From an uncultured Collinsella sp. (GTDB lineage Bacteria > Actinomycetota > Coriobacteriia > Coriobacteriales > Coriobacteriaceae), in contig URUC01000048.1 of the NCBI GenBank assembly GCA_900550965.1, positions 1 through 15,563 of the forward strand: 15,563 bases of DNA, written 5' to 3'. Below are positions 1 to 6,678 of the stretch, piece by piece; positions within the stretch are counted from its first letter, which is position 1, and the number at the start of each line of letters is the position of its first letter. The position numbers and the translations under genes were made by a program. Below the pieces are notes generated by a model. It made no database searches. It was given only the letters and a program-made list of their open reading frames with translations, and was not told where the DNA came from.

Positions 1-1
1 A

Positions 2-703
2 CTGATGCGCGACTGCTGCCGCGAGGCGGGCGTGACGGTTATCGCCTGGTGCCTTATGGGCAATCACGTGCATTTGGTGCTTGCAGATTACGAGGACAGG
101 ATGAGCGCGGCGATGCATCGGCTGCTTTTGACGTACGCGCGGCGGTTCAATAAACGCACGGGGCGCACAGGCCATCTGTTCCAGAACCGTTTTGACCGGC
201 GCTCGCTCGATACCGACTGGCAGGTGATGGAGGCTATTCGCTCCGTACACGCCGATCCACAGGAGGCGGGCGTTGGCCTAATCGAGCGTTATCCCTGGAG
301 CAGCTTTGTGGAGCATTTGCGCGCTTACGACGGTGACGCGGCTGATGTCGCGAGGGGATTTTCTGATCCTTCTTGCGTGCTTGAGCTCTTTGGTTCTGCC
401 GAGGGCTTTATTGCCTATTCGCTTTCGACGCCCGACGGCGGCGAGCCAGCGCTGGGCGATATGAAAGAGACGGAGTGGGAACGCCACGCCTTTGCCGGCA
501 AGATGGCGAAGGAACTCGGGGTTCCGTTTCGCGGGGTTAAAGCCGCACCGCCGGCGCAGCGCGATACCGTTATTTTTGGATTGCACGATGCCGGTTTTAC
601 GGTGCGCGAGATTGAACGCTATACGGGAATCAGCAAGAGTACCGTCTCTCGTATCGTGCGCGCTTATGCGCGGATGAAGGCTCAGGCTGAGGGCTCGGAA
701 TAG
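2..703 (+). CDS. REP-associated tyrosine (Y1/HUH) transposase-like protein, 5' end outside window
   Basis: The reading frame is open to the left window edge, so the true start lies upstream; the first ATG inside is at 5. Counting from that ATG, the HUH motif is HVH at residues 21-23 inside GNHVHLV. A candidate catalytic tyrosine is Y44 in TYARRFN, followed by the family block RTGHLFQNRF at 55-63. This is the pattern of the Y1 transposase superfamily, subgroup RAYT (TnpA-REP). Those proteins are usually single-copy, domesticated nucleases that act on short palindromic REP repeats. Residues about 197-221 (GFTVREIERYTGISKSTVSR) look like an added helix-turn-helix. About 40-50 N-terminal residues of the usual family length are missing beyond the window. 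It converges on the suf operon and ends 55 bp before a 29-bp palindromic element at 759-787. The family call is firm; the DNA target is unknown. Confidence 0.85.
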   Translation: MMRDCCREAGVTVIAWCLMGNHVHLVLADYEDRMSAAMHRLLLTYARRFNKRTGRTGHLFQNRFDRRSLDTDWQVMEAIRSVHADPQEAGVGLIERYPWSSFVEHLRAYDGDAADVARGFSDPSCVLELFGSAEGFIAYSLSTPDGGEPALGDMKETEWERHAFAGKMAKELGVPFRGVKAAPPAQRDTVIFGLHDAGFTVREIERYTGISKSTVSRIVRAYARMKAQAEGSE

Positions 704-740
704 AAAATGGCCGAACCGCTCTTGTCAAGCGATTCGGCCA
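704..740 (-). terminator. Hairpin terminator at the end of the suf operon, between convergent genes
   Basis: The arms TGGCCGAACCGCT (708-720) and AGCGATTCGGCCA (728-740) pair over 13 positions with one C-A mismatch, around a 7-nt loop. Read on the minus strand, downstream of sufU, the stem is followed by TTTTC (complement of 703-707), as in a Rho-independent terminator. On the plus strand no U tract follows, so it would serve the transposase gene poorly. This is prediction only. Confidence 0.65.
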
Positions 741-758
741 ACAAAATTCTAAAAATTT

Positions 759-787
759 GGGACAAGTACTACTGATTATTTTGTCCC
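759..787. repeat. 29-bp palindromic element, copy C, over the sufU stop codon
   Basis: GGGACAA (759-765) and TTGTCCC (781-787) form perfect 7-bp inverted arms around 15 bp. The same arms, spacer length and central CTG (element positions 14-16) recur at 6145-6173 and 6189-6217. The sufU stop codon (769-771) lies inside. On the minus strand the right arm is followed by AAATTTTT, so weak terminator activity is possible. Its position beside a RAYT gene fits a REP-like repeat, but the element is AT-rich inside and lacks the classical REP look. Confidence 0.8.
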
Positions 788-1203
788 GTGAGCATGCCGT
801 CGAGGGTGCGCCAGGCGAGCTCGGCGCATTTGACGCGGGCGGGCATGTGCGAGATGTCCTGGAGCTGGGCGGCTTCGTCCAAGTCTTCCAAGTCTTCCTC
901 GGAGAGCTGCTCGCCGCGGATCATGGCGAGGAAGAGTCCCGCCAAGCGACGTGCCTCCTCGACGGTCTCGCCGGTGATGAGGTCGGCCATGATGTCGGCA
1001 CTGGCCTGGCTGATGGCGCAGCCGTGGCCGGTAAAGGAGGCCTCCTCGATCACGCCGTTCTCGACACGTAGCTGCAAGGTGAGCTCGTCTCCGCAGCTGG
1101 GGTTGATGCCGTCGTGCTCGTGCGTGGGGGCATCCATCTCGTACTTATAGTCGGGGTGCGAGTTGTGCTCCATAAACGTGGTGGAGGTGTACAGATTACC
1201 CAT
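769..1203 (-). CDS. sufU: SufU-type iron-sulfur cluster assembly sulfurtransferase
   Basis: 144 aa. SufU accepts persulfide sulfur from SufS and passes it to the SufBCD scaffold; it is the partner used by Gram-positive SUF systems that lack SufE. The visible zinc and sulfur ligands are C37 and D39 in NPSCGDE, C62 in GHGCAIS, and C126 in VKCAELAW, matching the SufU Cys-Asp-Cys-Cys set. The insert between GEQL and the last Cys, typical of SufU against IscU, is present. The start at 1203 overlaps the sufS stop by 8 nt (ATGGGTAA), with GGAG about 8 nt upstream inside sufS, so translation is probably coupled. The N-terminus NLYTSTTFMEH aligns with the usual LYxxxIxxH start, which supports this ATG over the one at residue 11. 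It is the last gene of the operon. Confidence 0.95.
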   Translation of the reverse strand: MGNLYTSTTFMEHNSHPDYKYEMDAPTHEHDGINPSCGDELTLQLRVENGVIEEASFTGHGCAISQASADIMADLITGETVEEARRLAGLFLAMIRGEQLSEEDLEDLDEAAQLQDISHMPARVKCAELAWRTLDGMLTGQNNQ

Positions 1204-2521
1204 TGAACGTGCTCCAAACGTGATGCAGGCCGGCGATGAACTTGTCGATGTCGGCCTTGTCGTTGTAGAAGGCCACGCTGGCGCGGCAGCAGGCGAGGTT
1301 CTCGACGCCCAGCCAGGTGAGCAGCGGCTGCGCGCAGTGGTGGCCGGCGCGGATGCAGACGCCGTCCATGTCCATGATGCTCGCGACGTCGTGCGGGTGA
1401 ATGCCCTTGACGTTAAAGCTCACAACGCCGTGGTGGTTGTCCCAATAGATGGAGCCGATGATCTGGACAAAGTCGAGCTGCATGAGCTCGCCCATCAGGT
1501 AGTGGACGAGTGCCTGCTCGCGTGCCTGGATGTTCTCGTAACCCACCGTGTTGACCAGGTAGTCGAGTGCCGCACCCGTGGCGAAGATGCCAGCGGCGTC
1601 CTGCGTGCCGGCCTCGAATTTCTCGGGGACGGGCGCCCAGACGGCGTCCTGCTCGGTGACCGAGTCGATCATCTCGCCGCCGGTGAGCATGGGCGGCATG
1701 GCGTTGAGCAGGTCCATTTTGCCCCACAGCACGCCGATGCCCATGGGACCCATGGCCTTGTGCGCGCTAAAGGCAAAGAAGTCGGCGCCCAGGTCGGCCA
1801 CATCGACCGGCATGTGCGGTAGCGACTGCGCACCGTCGACGACCAGGTAGCCGCCGTACTTGTGCACGAGCTTGCCGAGGTTCTTGACCGGGTTCTCGAC
1901 GCCCAGCACGTTGGAGACCTGTCCCACGGCCAGGATCTTGGTCTTGGGACCCACCTTGGCAAGAACCTCCTCGGTGGTGAGCTGGCCGGTCTTGGTGGGG
2001 TAGAGGTAGACGAGCTTGGCGCCGGTCTCGCGGCAGACCTGCTGCCACGGAATCAGGTTGGAGTGGTGCTCCATGATGGTGATGACGACCTCGTCGCCCG
2101 GTTCGAGCACTGTGGGCGCAAAGCTCTTGGCGACCAGGTTGAGCGACTCGCTCGTATTGCGGGTGAAGACGATCTCGTTGGCGTTGGGGGCGCCGATGAC
2201 GTCGGCGATTTGCTGGCGGACCTTCGCGATGGCCTCGGTGGCCTCGACGGACAGCGAGTACAGGCCGCGCAGGGGGTTGGCGTTCATGCGCTGATAGAAG
2301 TCGCGCTCGGCGTCGAGCACACAGGCAGGGCGCTGCGCGGTGGCGGCGCTATCGAGGAAGGCGATCTCGGGGTGCTGCTGGAACAGCGGGAACTGGCCCT
2401 TGTAGGGGTTGGTCTCGATGTCCACGGTGGGCCAGCCGCGCGAAGCCTCGTCGCTGGCGTCGAGCTCCATGGGCTCGGGGGCAGTACAGGTGTCGCATTT
2501 AACGTGCTCGGTGTCGATCAT
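1196..2521 (-). CDS. sufS: SufS-type cysteine desulfurase (class II, PLP-dependent)
   Basis: 441 aa. It removes sulfur from L-cysteine, giving alanine and an enzyme persulfide, the sulfur source for cluster assembly. Visible residues are the PLP-stacking His in ITIMEHHSN (H152), the PLP-binding Asp in VVDGAQS (D229), the Schiff-base lysine K255 in FSAHKAMGP, and the catalytic Cys C396 in RAGHHCAQP. The RxGxHC loop is the short class II form. The protein has about 40 residues before the usual start, including a C9-x-x-C12 pair (KCDTC) that I do not recognise from typical SufS. The start is well supported: its ATG overlaps the sufD stop as ATGA, and GAGGAG lies 5-6 nt upstream. It overlaps sufU at its 3' end, as expected for obligate partners. 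Confidence 0.96.
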   Translation of the reverse strand: MIDTEHVKCDTCTAPEPMELDASDEASRGWPTVDIETNPYKGQFPLFQQHPEIAFLDSAATAQRPACVLDAERDFYQRMNANPLRGLYSLSVEATEAIAKVRQQIADVIGAPNANEIVFTRNTSESLNLVAKSFAPTVLEPGDEVVITIMEHHSNLIPWQQVCRETGAKLVYLYPTKTGQLTTEEVLAKVGPKTKILAVGQVSNVLGVENPVKNLGKLVHKYGGYLVVDGAQSLPHMPVDVADLGADFFAFSAHKAMGPMGIGVLWGKMDLLNAMPPMLTGGEMIDSVTEQDAVWAPVPEKFEAGTQDAAGIFATGAALDYLVNTVGYENIQAREQALVHYLMGELMQLDFVQIIGSIYWDNHHGVVSFNVKGIHPHDVASIMDMDGVCIRAGHHCAQPLLTWLGVENLACCRASVAFYNDKADIDKFIAGLHHVWSTFNG

Positions 2522-3789
2522 GCGAGCTCCTCCTCAAAGTTATCGATCAGGTTGTTGCCCAGGCGGACAATGGCGGCGCGGGTGCGCTCGTCGGTGGCGG
2601 AAAGCGCGGCGTCCTCCAGCTTGGCGCGGATGAACAGGTCCTCGGCGGCGTTTTGGTCAAGGCCGCGGCAGGCGAGGTAGAACAGCTGCTCGTCGCGGAC
2701 GTGACCGATGGTGGCGCCGTGGTTGCCGGCGACATCGTCCTCGTCGCAGAGAATGACGGGAACGGTCTTGTTGTCGACGCCCTTGTTGGCCAAAAGCACC
2801 GTCTCGCGCTCGGTGCCGGTTGCGCCCTTGCAGCCGTGCACGAGGTCGATGGTGCCACGGTAGACTTTCTTGGACGTGCCGGTCAGCACGCCGTTGGCGT
2901 CGATCTCGCACTCGGTCTTGCGACCGCGGTGGCGCAGCTCGTAGTTAAAGTCGCGCACCTGCTCGCGGGCGCCCAGGTAGTCAGTATCGATGGTGACCTT
3001 GGCGGTATCGCCCAGCAGGTCGCCGGCAAGGCCGGTGGCGCTGGCGCCGGCACCCAGGACGGTGTGCTGCACGTTGACGCGCGCGCCCTCGTCCAGGAAC
3101 AAGCCGGTGTCGTCGAGCGCGATCCAGCTATCGTCGAGCGTCTGCGTGCAGGCCACGTTGACGGTGGCGTACTCGTGGGCACACACGCGTAGCACGGAGC
3201 CCACGACACCCTCGCCGGTAACGGGGGAGTCTAGGGCAATAAGCAGATCGAGCGTCGACTGAGGACGGGCAACGACGTCGATGGCGGCGATGGCCGCGGC
3301 TGCATCGACACCGCTCACGCGCACAGTAACTGTGGCGTGCTTGTATGCGGGCACATCGATGACGATGCGCTTGGTAGCGTGCTCGGCCATGTAGGCGTAG
3401 GCAGCCTCGCCCATGCCGGTTTCGAAGGCCTCAGCGGGGGAGAGCTCCTCCTCCAGTTTGATAGCCCCGGCCTGGTAGACGGAGGTCGCAGGCACGTCGA
3501 GCTCGGTCTCGGGCGTGATACGGGCGCGGTCGGCGGCATCGCCGGGGGCGGAGGCGCGGCGCTCGGGGAAGCGCTCGGCCATAGCGTCCATGGCGGCTTC
3601 AAACGCGTCTGCCACGCCGGTAAACTGCTCGTCCAAGCCCTCGACCTCAACGGCCTCGGTGGGAGCGGCGGCAAGCTCGTCAGAGAGCTCGAGCTTGGTC
3701 TGGTTCATCTTGAGCCAATCCCAAGTGGCAGCAGGCATCGCATTAACCTGCTCGAGCGTGGTAGCAGCGGTGTTCGTGGTCTGTTTCAT
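2518..3789 (-). CDS. sufD: SufD, Fe-S cluster assembly scaffold subunit
   Basis: 423 aa, near the usual family length. SufD pairs with SufB through a right-handed beta-helix core and with SufC, forming the SufBC2D scaffold on which clusters are built. The C-terminal half has the SufBD hallmark NHGATIGHVRDEQLFYL (356-372), whose H357 matches the conserved functional His of SufD. The following LACRGLDQNAAEDLFIRAKLED is the paired helical domain that binds SufC. The N-terminal 90 residues are acidic, Ala-rich and divergent, as usual for SufD. The ATG shares one base with the sufB stop (TAATG), and GGAG lies about 10 nt upstream. It overlaps sufS by 4 nt. It differs from SufB in lacking the SufB CQS and GHEATIG pair. 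Confidence 0.93.
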   Translation of the reverse strand: MKQTTNTAATTLEQVNAMPAATWDWLKMNQTKLELSDELAAAPTEAVEVEGLDEQFTGVADAFEAAMDAMAERFPERRASAPGDAADRARITPETELDVPATSVYQAGAIKLEEELSPAEAFETGMGEAAYAYMAEHATKRIVIDVPAYKHATVTVRVSGVDAAAAIAAIDVVARPQSTLDLLIALDSPVTGEGVVGSVLRVCAHEYATVNVACTQTLDDSWIALDDTGLFLDEGARVNVQHTVLGAGASATGLAGDLLGDTAKVTIDTDYLGAREQVRDFNYELRHRGRKTECEIDANGVLTGTSKKVYRGTIDLVHGCKGATGTERETVLLANKGVDNKTVPVILCDEDDVAGNHGATIGHVRDEQLFYLACRGLDQNAAEDLFIRAKLEDAALSATDERTRAAIVRLGNNLIDNFEEELA

Positions 3790-5201
3790 TATCCGATCGC
3801 TCCTTCCATCTCGAGCTTGATCAGGTTGTTCATCTCGACGGCGTACTCCAGCGGCAGCTCCTTGGAGACCGGGTTGGCAAAGCCGTTGACGATCATGGTG
3901 CGGGCCTCTTCCTCCGAGATACCGCGGCTCATCAGGTAGAACACCTTGTCGTCGCCGATGCGGCCGATGGTGGCCTCGTGGCCGATGTCGACGTTCTTGG
4001 CGCGGATGTCCATGGCGGGGATGGTGTCGGAGCGGCTCTGGTCGTCGAGCATGAGCGACTGGCAGCTCACGGTTGCCTTGGAGCCCTCGGCCTTAGGAGT
4101 GGCCACGATGGAGCTGCGGAAGGTCTGGATGCCGCCGCTCTTGGAGATACCCTTGGTCTCGACAGTTGCCGAGGTCTCGGGCGCGTTGAGCACGACCTTG
4201 CAGCCGGTGTCGAGGTTCTGACCGGCGCCGGCAAAGGTGATGCCGGTAAAGCTCGAGCGGGCGCGTCGGCCGTTAAGCACGCTCATGGGGTAGAGGTAGC
4301 CCACGTGGCTACCGAAGGAGCCGCTGATCCACTCGATGTCGCCGTCCTCGTCCACGCGCGCACGCTTGGTGTTGAGGTTGTACATGTTTTTGGACCAGTT
4401 CTCGATGGTCGAGTAGCGCAGGTGCGCACGCTTGCCCACAAAGAGCTCGACGGCGCCGGCGTGGAGGTTGGCCACGTTGTACTTGGGCGCGGAGCAGCCC
4501 TCGATAAAGTGCAGGTCGGCATCGTCCTCGACAATGATGAGCGTGTGCTCAAACTGGCCGGCGCCCTTGGCGTTAAGGCGGAAGTAGCTCTGCAGCGGGA
4601 AGTCCAACTTGGTGCCCTTGGGCACGTAGACAAACGAGCCGCCCGACCATACGGCGCCGTGCAAGGCCGCAAACTTGTGGTCGGTGGGCGGGATGAGCGT
4701 CATAAACTTCTCGTGGATGAGCGGTTCCCACTGTGGATCGTGCAGGGCTTCTTCAATACCGGAGTAGACGATGCCCATCTTGGACGCCGTGTCCTGCATG
4801 TTGTGGTAGACGAGCTCGGAGTCGTACTGCGCGCCGACGCCCGCCAGGTAGCTACGCTCGGCCTCGGGGATGCCCAGGCGCTCAAAGGTGCTCTTGATGT
4901 CGTCGGGCACCGACTCCCAGTCGTGCTTTTGGTCGGTGTTGGGTTTGACGTAGGTGACGATGTTGTCCATGTCCAGGCCCTCGATGGAGGGGCCCCACGT
5001 CGGGTCGGTGAAGCGGTTGAAGATCTCGAGGGACTTTAAGCGCAGGTCGAGCATCCACTGCGGCTCGTCCTTCTTGGCGCTGATCTCGCGCACGATGTCG
5101 GGCGTGATGCCGGCGTCGAGACGCTCGAATCCCTCCTCGCCATAGGTGAAGTCGTAGAGGCTGCGGTCGATGTCCGCGACCTCGGTGCGGTTCTTGGTCA
5201 T
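3789..5201 (-). CDS. sufB: SufB, Fe-S cluster assembly scaffold subunit
   Basis: 470 aa, the normal SufB length. It is the core scaffold that receives sulfur and holds the nascent cluster. Key residues: C380 in VSCQSLML, matching the essential Cys of E. coli SufB, and H408-E409 in GHEATIG, matching the His/Glu pair at the SufB-SufD interface. FYLMSRGISEEEARTMIVNG (421-440) is the strongly conserved SufB C-terminal block that binds SufC. The N-terminal YDFTYGEEGFERLDAGI is also typical. The start follows the sufC stop by 12 nt, with AAAGGGG as ribosome site (about 5214-5208). The stop overlaps the sufD ATG. Conservation is high, so the call is secure. Confidence 0.97.
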   Translation of the reverse strand: MTKNRTEVADIDRSLYDFTYGEEGFERLDAGITPDIVREISAKKDEPQWMLDLRLKSLEIFNRFTDPTWGPSIEGLDMDNIVTYVKPNTDQKHDWESVPDDIKSTFERLGIPEAERSYLAGVGAQYDSELVYHNMQDTASKMGIVYSGIEEALHDPQWEPLIHEKFMTLIPPTDHKFAALHGAVWSGGSFVYVPKGTKLDFPLQSYFRLNAKGAGQFEHTLIIVEDDADLHFIEGCSAPKYNVANLHAGAVELFVGKRAHLRYSTIENWSKNMYNLNTKRARVDEDGDIEWISGSFGSHVGYLYPMSVLNGRRARSSFTGITFAGAGQNLDTGCKVVLNAPETSATVETKGISKSGGIQTFRSSIVATPKAEGSKATVSCQSLMLDDQSRSDTIPAMDIRAKNVDIGHEATIGRIGDDKVFYLMSRGISEEEARTMIVNGFANPVSKELPLEYAVEMNNLIKLEMEGAIG

Positions 5202-5213
5202 TGCGTCGCCCCT

Positions 5214-6014
5214 TTACGCCTTCTGCTCGGCAGCGGCGGCCTCGGCCTGGGCGCGCTGCTCGGCGGCCTCGCGCTCGAATGTCTCAAAGCCGTTCTTGTC
5301 GATCCAGGGGATGAGCGAGGCGTCGTCCTCGCGCACGATGTGGCCCTTCACCATAACGTGGACGCGGTCGACATCCAAGTGCTCCAGGATGCGCGTATTG
5401 TGCGTGATGATGAGCATGGAACCGTCGCAGCTCTTGCGGTAGGCGTCCATGCCGTGGCTGACGGTGGAAAGTGCGTCGACGTCCAGACCTGAGTCGGTCT
5501 CGTCGAGGATGGCGAGCTTGGGCTGCAGCAGCAGGAGCTGGAGCATCTCGACCTTCTTCTTCTCGCCGCCCGAGAAGCCCACGCCCAGCTCGCGGTTGAG
5601 ATAGGCGGTATCCATGTTGAGCTCGGCAGCGAGCTCCTTCACGCGGCGGCGGAACTCCTTACCCTTCATCTCCAGGCCGGGGCGACCGGCGATGCTGGCG
5701 CGCAAAAAGCTCGACAGCGGCACGCCCGGGATCTCGACCGGGGCCTGGAAGCTCAGGAACAGGCCGGCGCGCGAGCGCTTGTCGGTGGTGAGCTCGGTGA
5801 TGTCCTGGCCGTCAAAGACGATACGGCCGTCGTTGACCGTGTAGACGGGGTCGCCCATGACCAGGTGGCCGAGGGTAGACTTGCCGGCGCCGTTGGGGCC
5901 CATCAGCACGTGGGTCTCGCCGGCGGCGACGTTGAGGTTGACATTGTGGAGGATGGTCTTCTCGTCCACGGAGGCGGTGAGACCTTCGATGGAAAGCAGC
6001 GGATTTGCGCTCAT
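5214..6014 (-). CDS. sufC: SufC, ABC-type ATPase of the SUF complex
   Basis: 266 aa from the chosen ATG at 6014. SufC is a cytosolic ABC ATPase that binds SufB and SufD and drives cluster assembly; it is not a transporter. Visible motifs: Walker A GPNGAGKST (39-47), Q-loop Q90 in LSFQAP, ABC signature FSGGEKKK (147-154), Walker B LAILDETDSGLD (167-178), H-loop H205 in ITHNT. The DETDSGLD form is the SufC signature. An in-frame ATG at 6044 would add ten residues (MSTPYTERDS). I prefer 6014 because AGAGAGGG sits 5 nt before it and SufC proteins normally start near here. The C-terminus ends in an Ala/Glu/Gln-rich tail of about 20 residues, longer than usual. It is the first gene of the operon. 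Confidence 0.96.
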   Translation of the reverse strand: MSANPLLSIEGLTASVDEKTILHNVNLNVAAGETHVLMGPNGAGKSTLGHLVMGDPVYTVNDGRIVFDGQDITELTTDKRSRAGLFLSFQAPVEIPGVPLSSFLRASIAGRPGLEMKGKEFRRRVKELAAELNMDTAYLNRELGVGFSGGEKKKVEMLQLLLLQPKLAILDETDSGLDVDALSTVSHGMDAYRKSCDGSMLIITHNTRILEHLDVDRVHVMVKGHIVREDDASLIPWIDKNGFETFEREAAEQRAQAEAAAAEQKA

Positions 6015-6019
6015 GCTGT

Positions 6020-6027
6020 CCCTCTCT
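6020..6027 (-). promoter_or_regulatory. Ribosome binding site deciding the sufC start
   Basis: On the minus strand AGAGAGGG lies 5 nt before the ATG at 6014. The upstream ATG at 6044 has only AGGG about 13 nt away. The stronger site favours the shorter sufC. Confidence 0.6.
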
Positions 6028-6078
6028 GTATATGGTGTACTCATAGGTGTACTAAACCCTAGGAATCTTCTCGGAATA

Positions 6079-6106
6079 AAGTTACTATGGGTTCGGCGTT
6101 AGTCAA
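6079..6106 (-). promoter_or_regulatory. Probable sigma-70-type promoter of the suf operon
   Basis: On the minus strand the -35 is TTGACT (6106-6101) and the -10 is TAACTT (6084-6079), with a 16-bp spacer. Transcription would start near 6072 and give a leader of about 58 nt to sufC. The -35 matches consensus at 5 of 6; the -10 is modest. The -35 lies within the palindrome at 6099-6122, which fits repressor control. Confidence 0.6.
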
Positions 6107-6122
6107 GGGAAAACCCGACTAA
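6099..6122. promoter_or_regulatory. Palindrome over the suf -35, candidate operator
   Basis: TTAGTC (6099-6104) and GACTAA (6117-6122) are perfect inverted arms. Inside them GGG (6107-6109) and CCC (6114-6116) also pair around AAAA. The left arm overlaps the suf -35 box. The divergent neighbour encodes an Rrf2 regulator with Fe-S ligands, so this is the best candidate for its operator. It does not match the E. coli IscR type 1 consensus in half-site orientation. Binding is inferred, not shown. Confidence 0.5.
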
Positions 6123-6144
6123 TCCACTCGACTTTTCAAATTCT

Positions 6145-6173
6145 GGGACAAAATAACCTGTTGTGTTTGTCCC
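6145..6173. repeat. 29-bp palindromic element, copy A
   Basis: The arms are GGGACAA (6145-6151) and TTGTCCC (6167-6173), with a 15-bp interior that includes AACCTG. It has the same length and arms as copies B (6189-6217) and C (759-787). It lies between the suf promoter and the rrf2 gene. Confidence 0.85.
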
Positions 6174-6188
6174 ACTTACTTAAGATTT

Positions 6189-6217
6189 GGGACAAACAAA
6201 CCTGGTTATGTTGTCCC
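6189..6217. repeat. 29-bp palindromic element, copy B
   Basis: The arms are GGGACAA (6189-6195) and TTGTCCC (6211-6217) around 15 bp that again contain AAACCTG. The gap to copy A is also exactly 15 bp, so the four half-site centres are 6148, 6170, 6192 and 6214, each 22 bp apart. A -10-like TATGTT (6207-6212) lies within this copy, so occupancy could affect rrf2 transcription. No good -35 was found for it. Confidence 0.85.
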
Positions 6218-6238
6218 AGATGCGATGGGAGGGTAGGT

Positions 6239-6670
6239 ATGCTCATTTCTTCTAAGGGCCGCTATGCCCTCCGGTTAATGATCTATATCGCGGCGCTGGG
6301 TGACGCCGAGGGCAAGATTGCTCTGCGCGAGGTTGCCGACCGTGAACATATCTCGCAAAAGTATTTGGAGCAGCTGGTTCGTCCGCTTATGAAGGCGGGC
6401 CTGCTTAAGAGCGTGCGCGGCAAAGGCGGTGGCTACATGATGGCCAAGGACCCCGCCGAGGTGTGTGCTGGCGACATCCTGCGCGCTGTCGAGGGCAGCA
6501 CGGCGCCCGTGGCGTGCGACGGCATCGACAACAGCTGCACCCGCAGCGATTTGTGCTCGACCGTCAAGTTCTGGCGCGGTCTGGACGACGTGATCGAAAA
6601 GTACGTCGACGGCGTGACGTTGGCCGACCTGGCCGCCGTCCCCGAGATCAACTTTGACATTAAGCTGTAG
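6239..6670 (+). CDS. Rrf2-family transcriptional regulator, IscR-like Fe-S sensor
   Basis: 143 aa. The N-terminal winged helix-turn-helix has the Rrf2 signature: MLISSKGRYALRLM at the start, LREVADREHISQKYLEQLV (29-47) for the recognition region, and VRGKGGGYMMAK (59-70) for the wing. Three cysteines, C93, C100 and C106 (C-x6-C-x5-C), match the IscR cluster-binding set C-x5-C-x5-C apart from one extra residue. It therefore probably binds an Fe-S cluster and reports cluster supply. It is divergent from sufC, the usual place for a suf repressor. The start at 6239 has GGGAGGG 5 nt upstream; the frame runs open to a TTG at 6161, but that stretch crosses both palindromic elements and lacks Rrf2 sequence. 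The exact subfamily (IscR, SufR-like or other) cannot be fixed from sequence alone. Confidence 0.93.
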   Translation: MLISSKGRYALRLMIYIAALGDAEGKIALREVADREHISQKYLEQLVRPLMKAGLLKSVRGKGGGYMMAKDPAEVCAGDILRAVEGSTAPVACDGIDNSCTRSDLCSTVKFWRGLDDVIEKYVDGVTLADLAAVPEINFDIKL

Positions 6671-6678
6671 GGCTGCAA

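Noticed and set aside
1862..2680. Long plus-strand open frame (272 codons) opposite sufS and sufD
   Set aside because: It is the antisense shadow of GC-rich sufS/sufD. It has no family resemblance or suitable ribosome site, while the minus-strand genes carry all catalytic motifs.
3978..5039. Long plus-strand open frame (353 codons) opposite sufB
   Set aside because: Same antisense effect of codon bias; the encoded sequence is a Val/Gly/Leu/Asp-rich shadow with no recognisable domain.
6016..6022. CTGTCCC near the sufC start as a further GGGACAA half-site
   Set aside because: It is out of the 22-bp phase, lacks the terminal T, and is explained by the sufC ribosome binding site on the minus strand.
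6145..6217. CRISPR-like array
   Set aside because: Regular spacing suggested it, but the repeated unit is only a 7-bp half-site in alternating orientation, the intervals are 15 bp, and there are no cas genes.
6161..6238. TTG start at 6161 extending the Rrf2 regulator by 26 residues
   Set aside because: The extension covers the palindromic elements and does not resemble Rrf2 N-termini. ATG 6239 has GGGAGGG at good spacing and the standard MLISSKGRYAL start.
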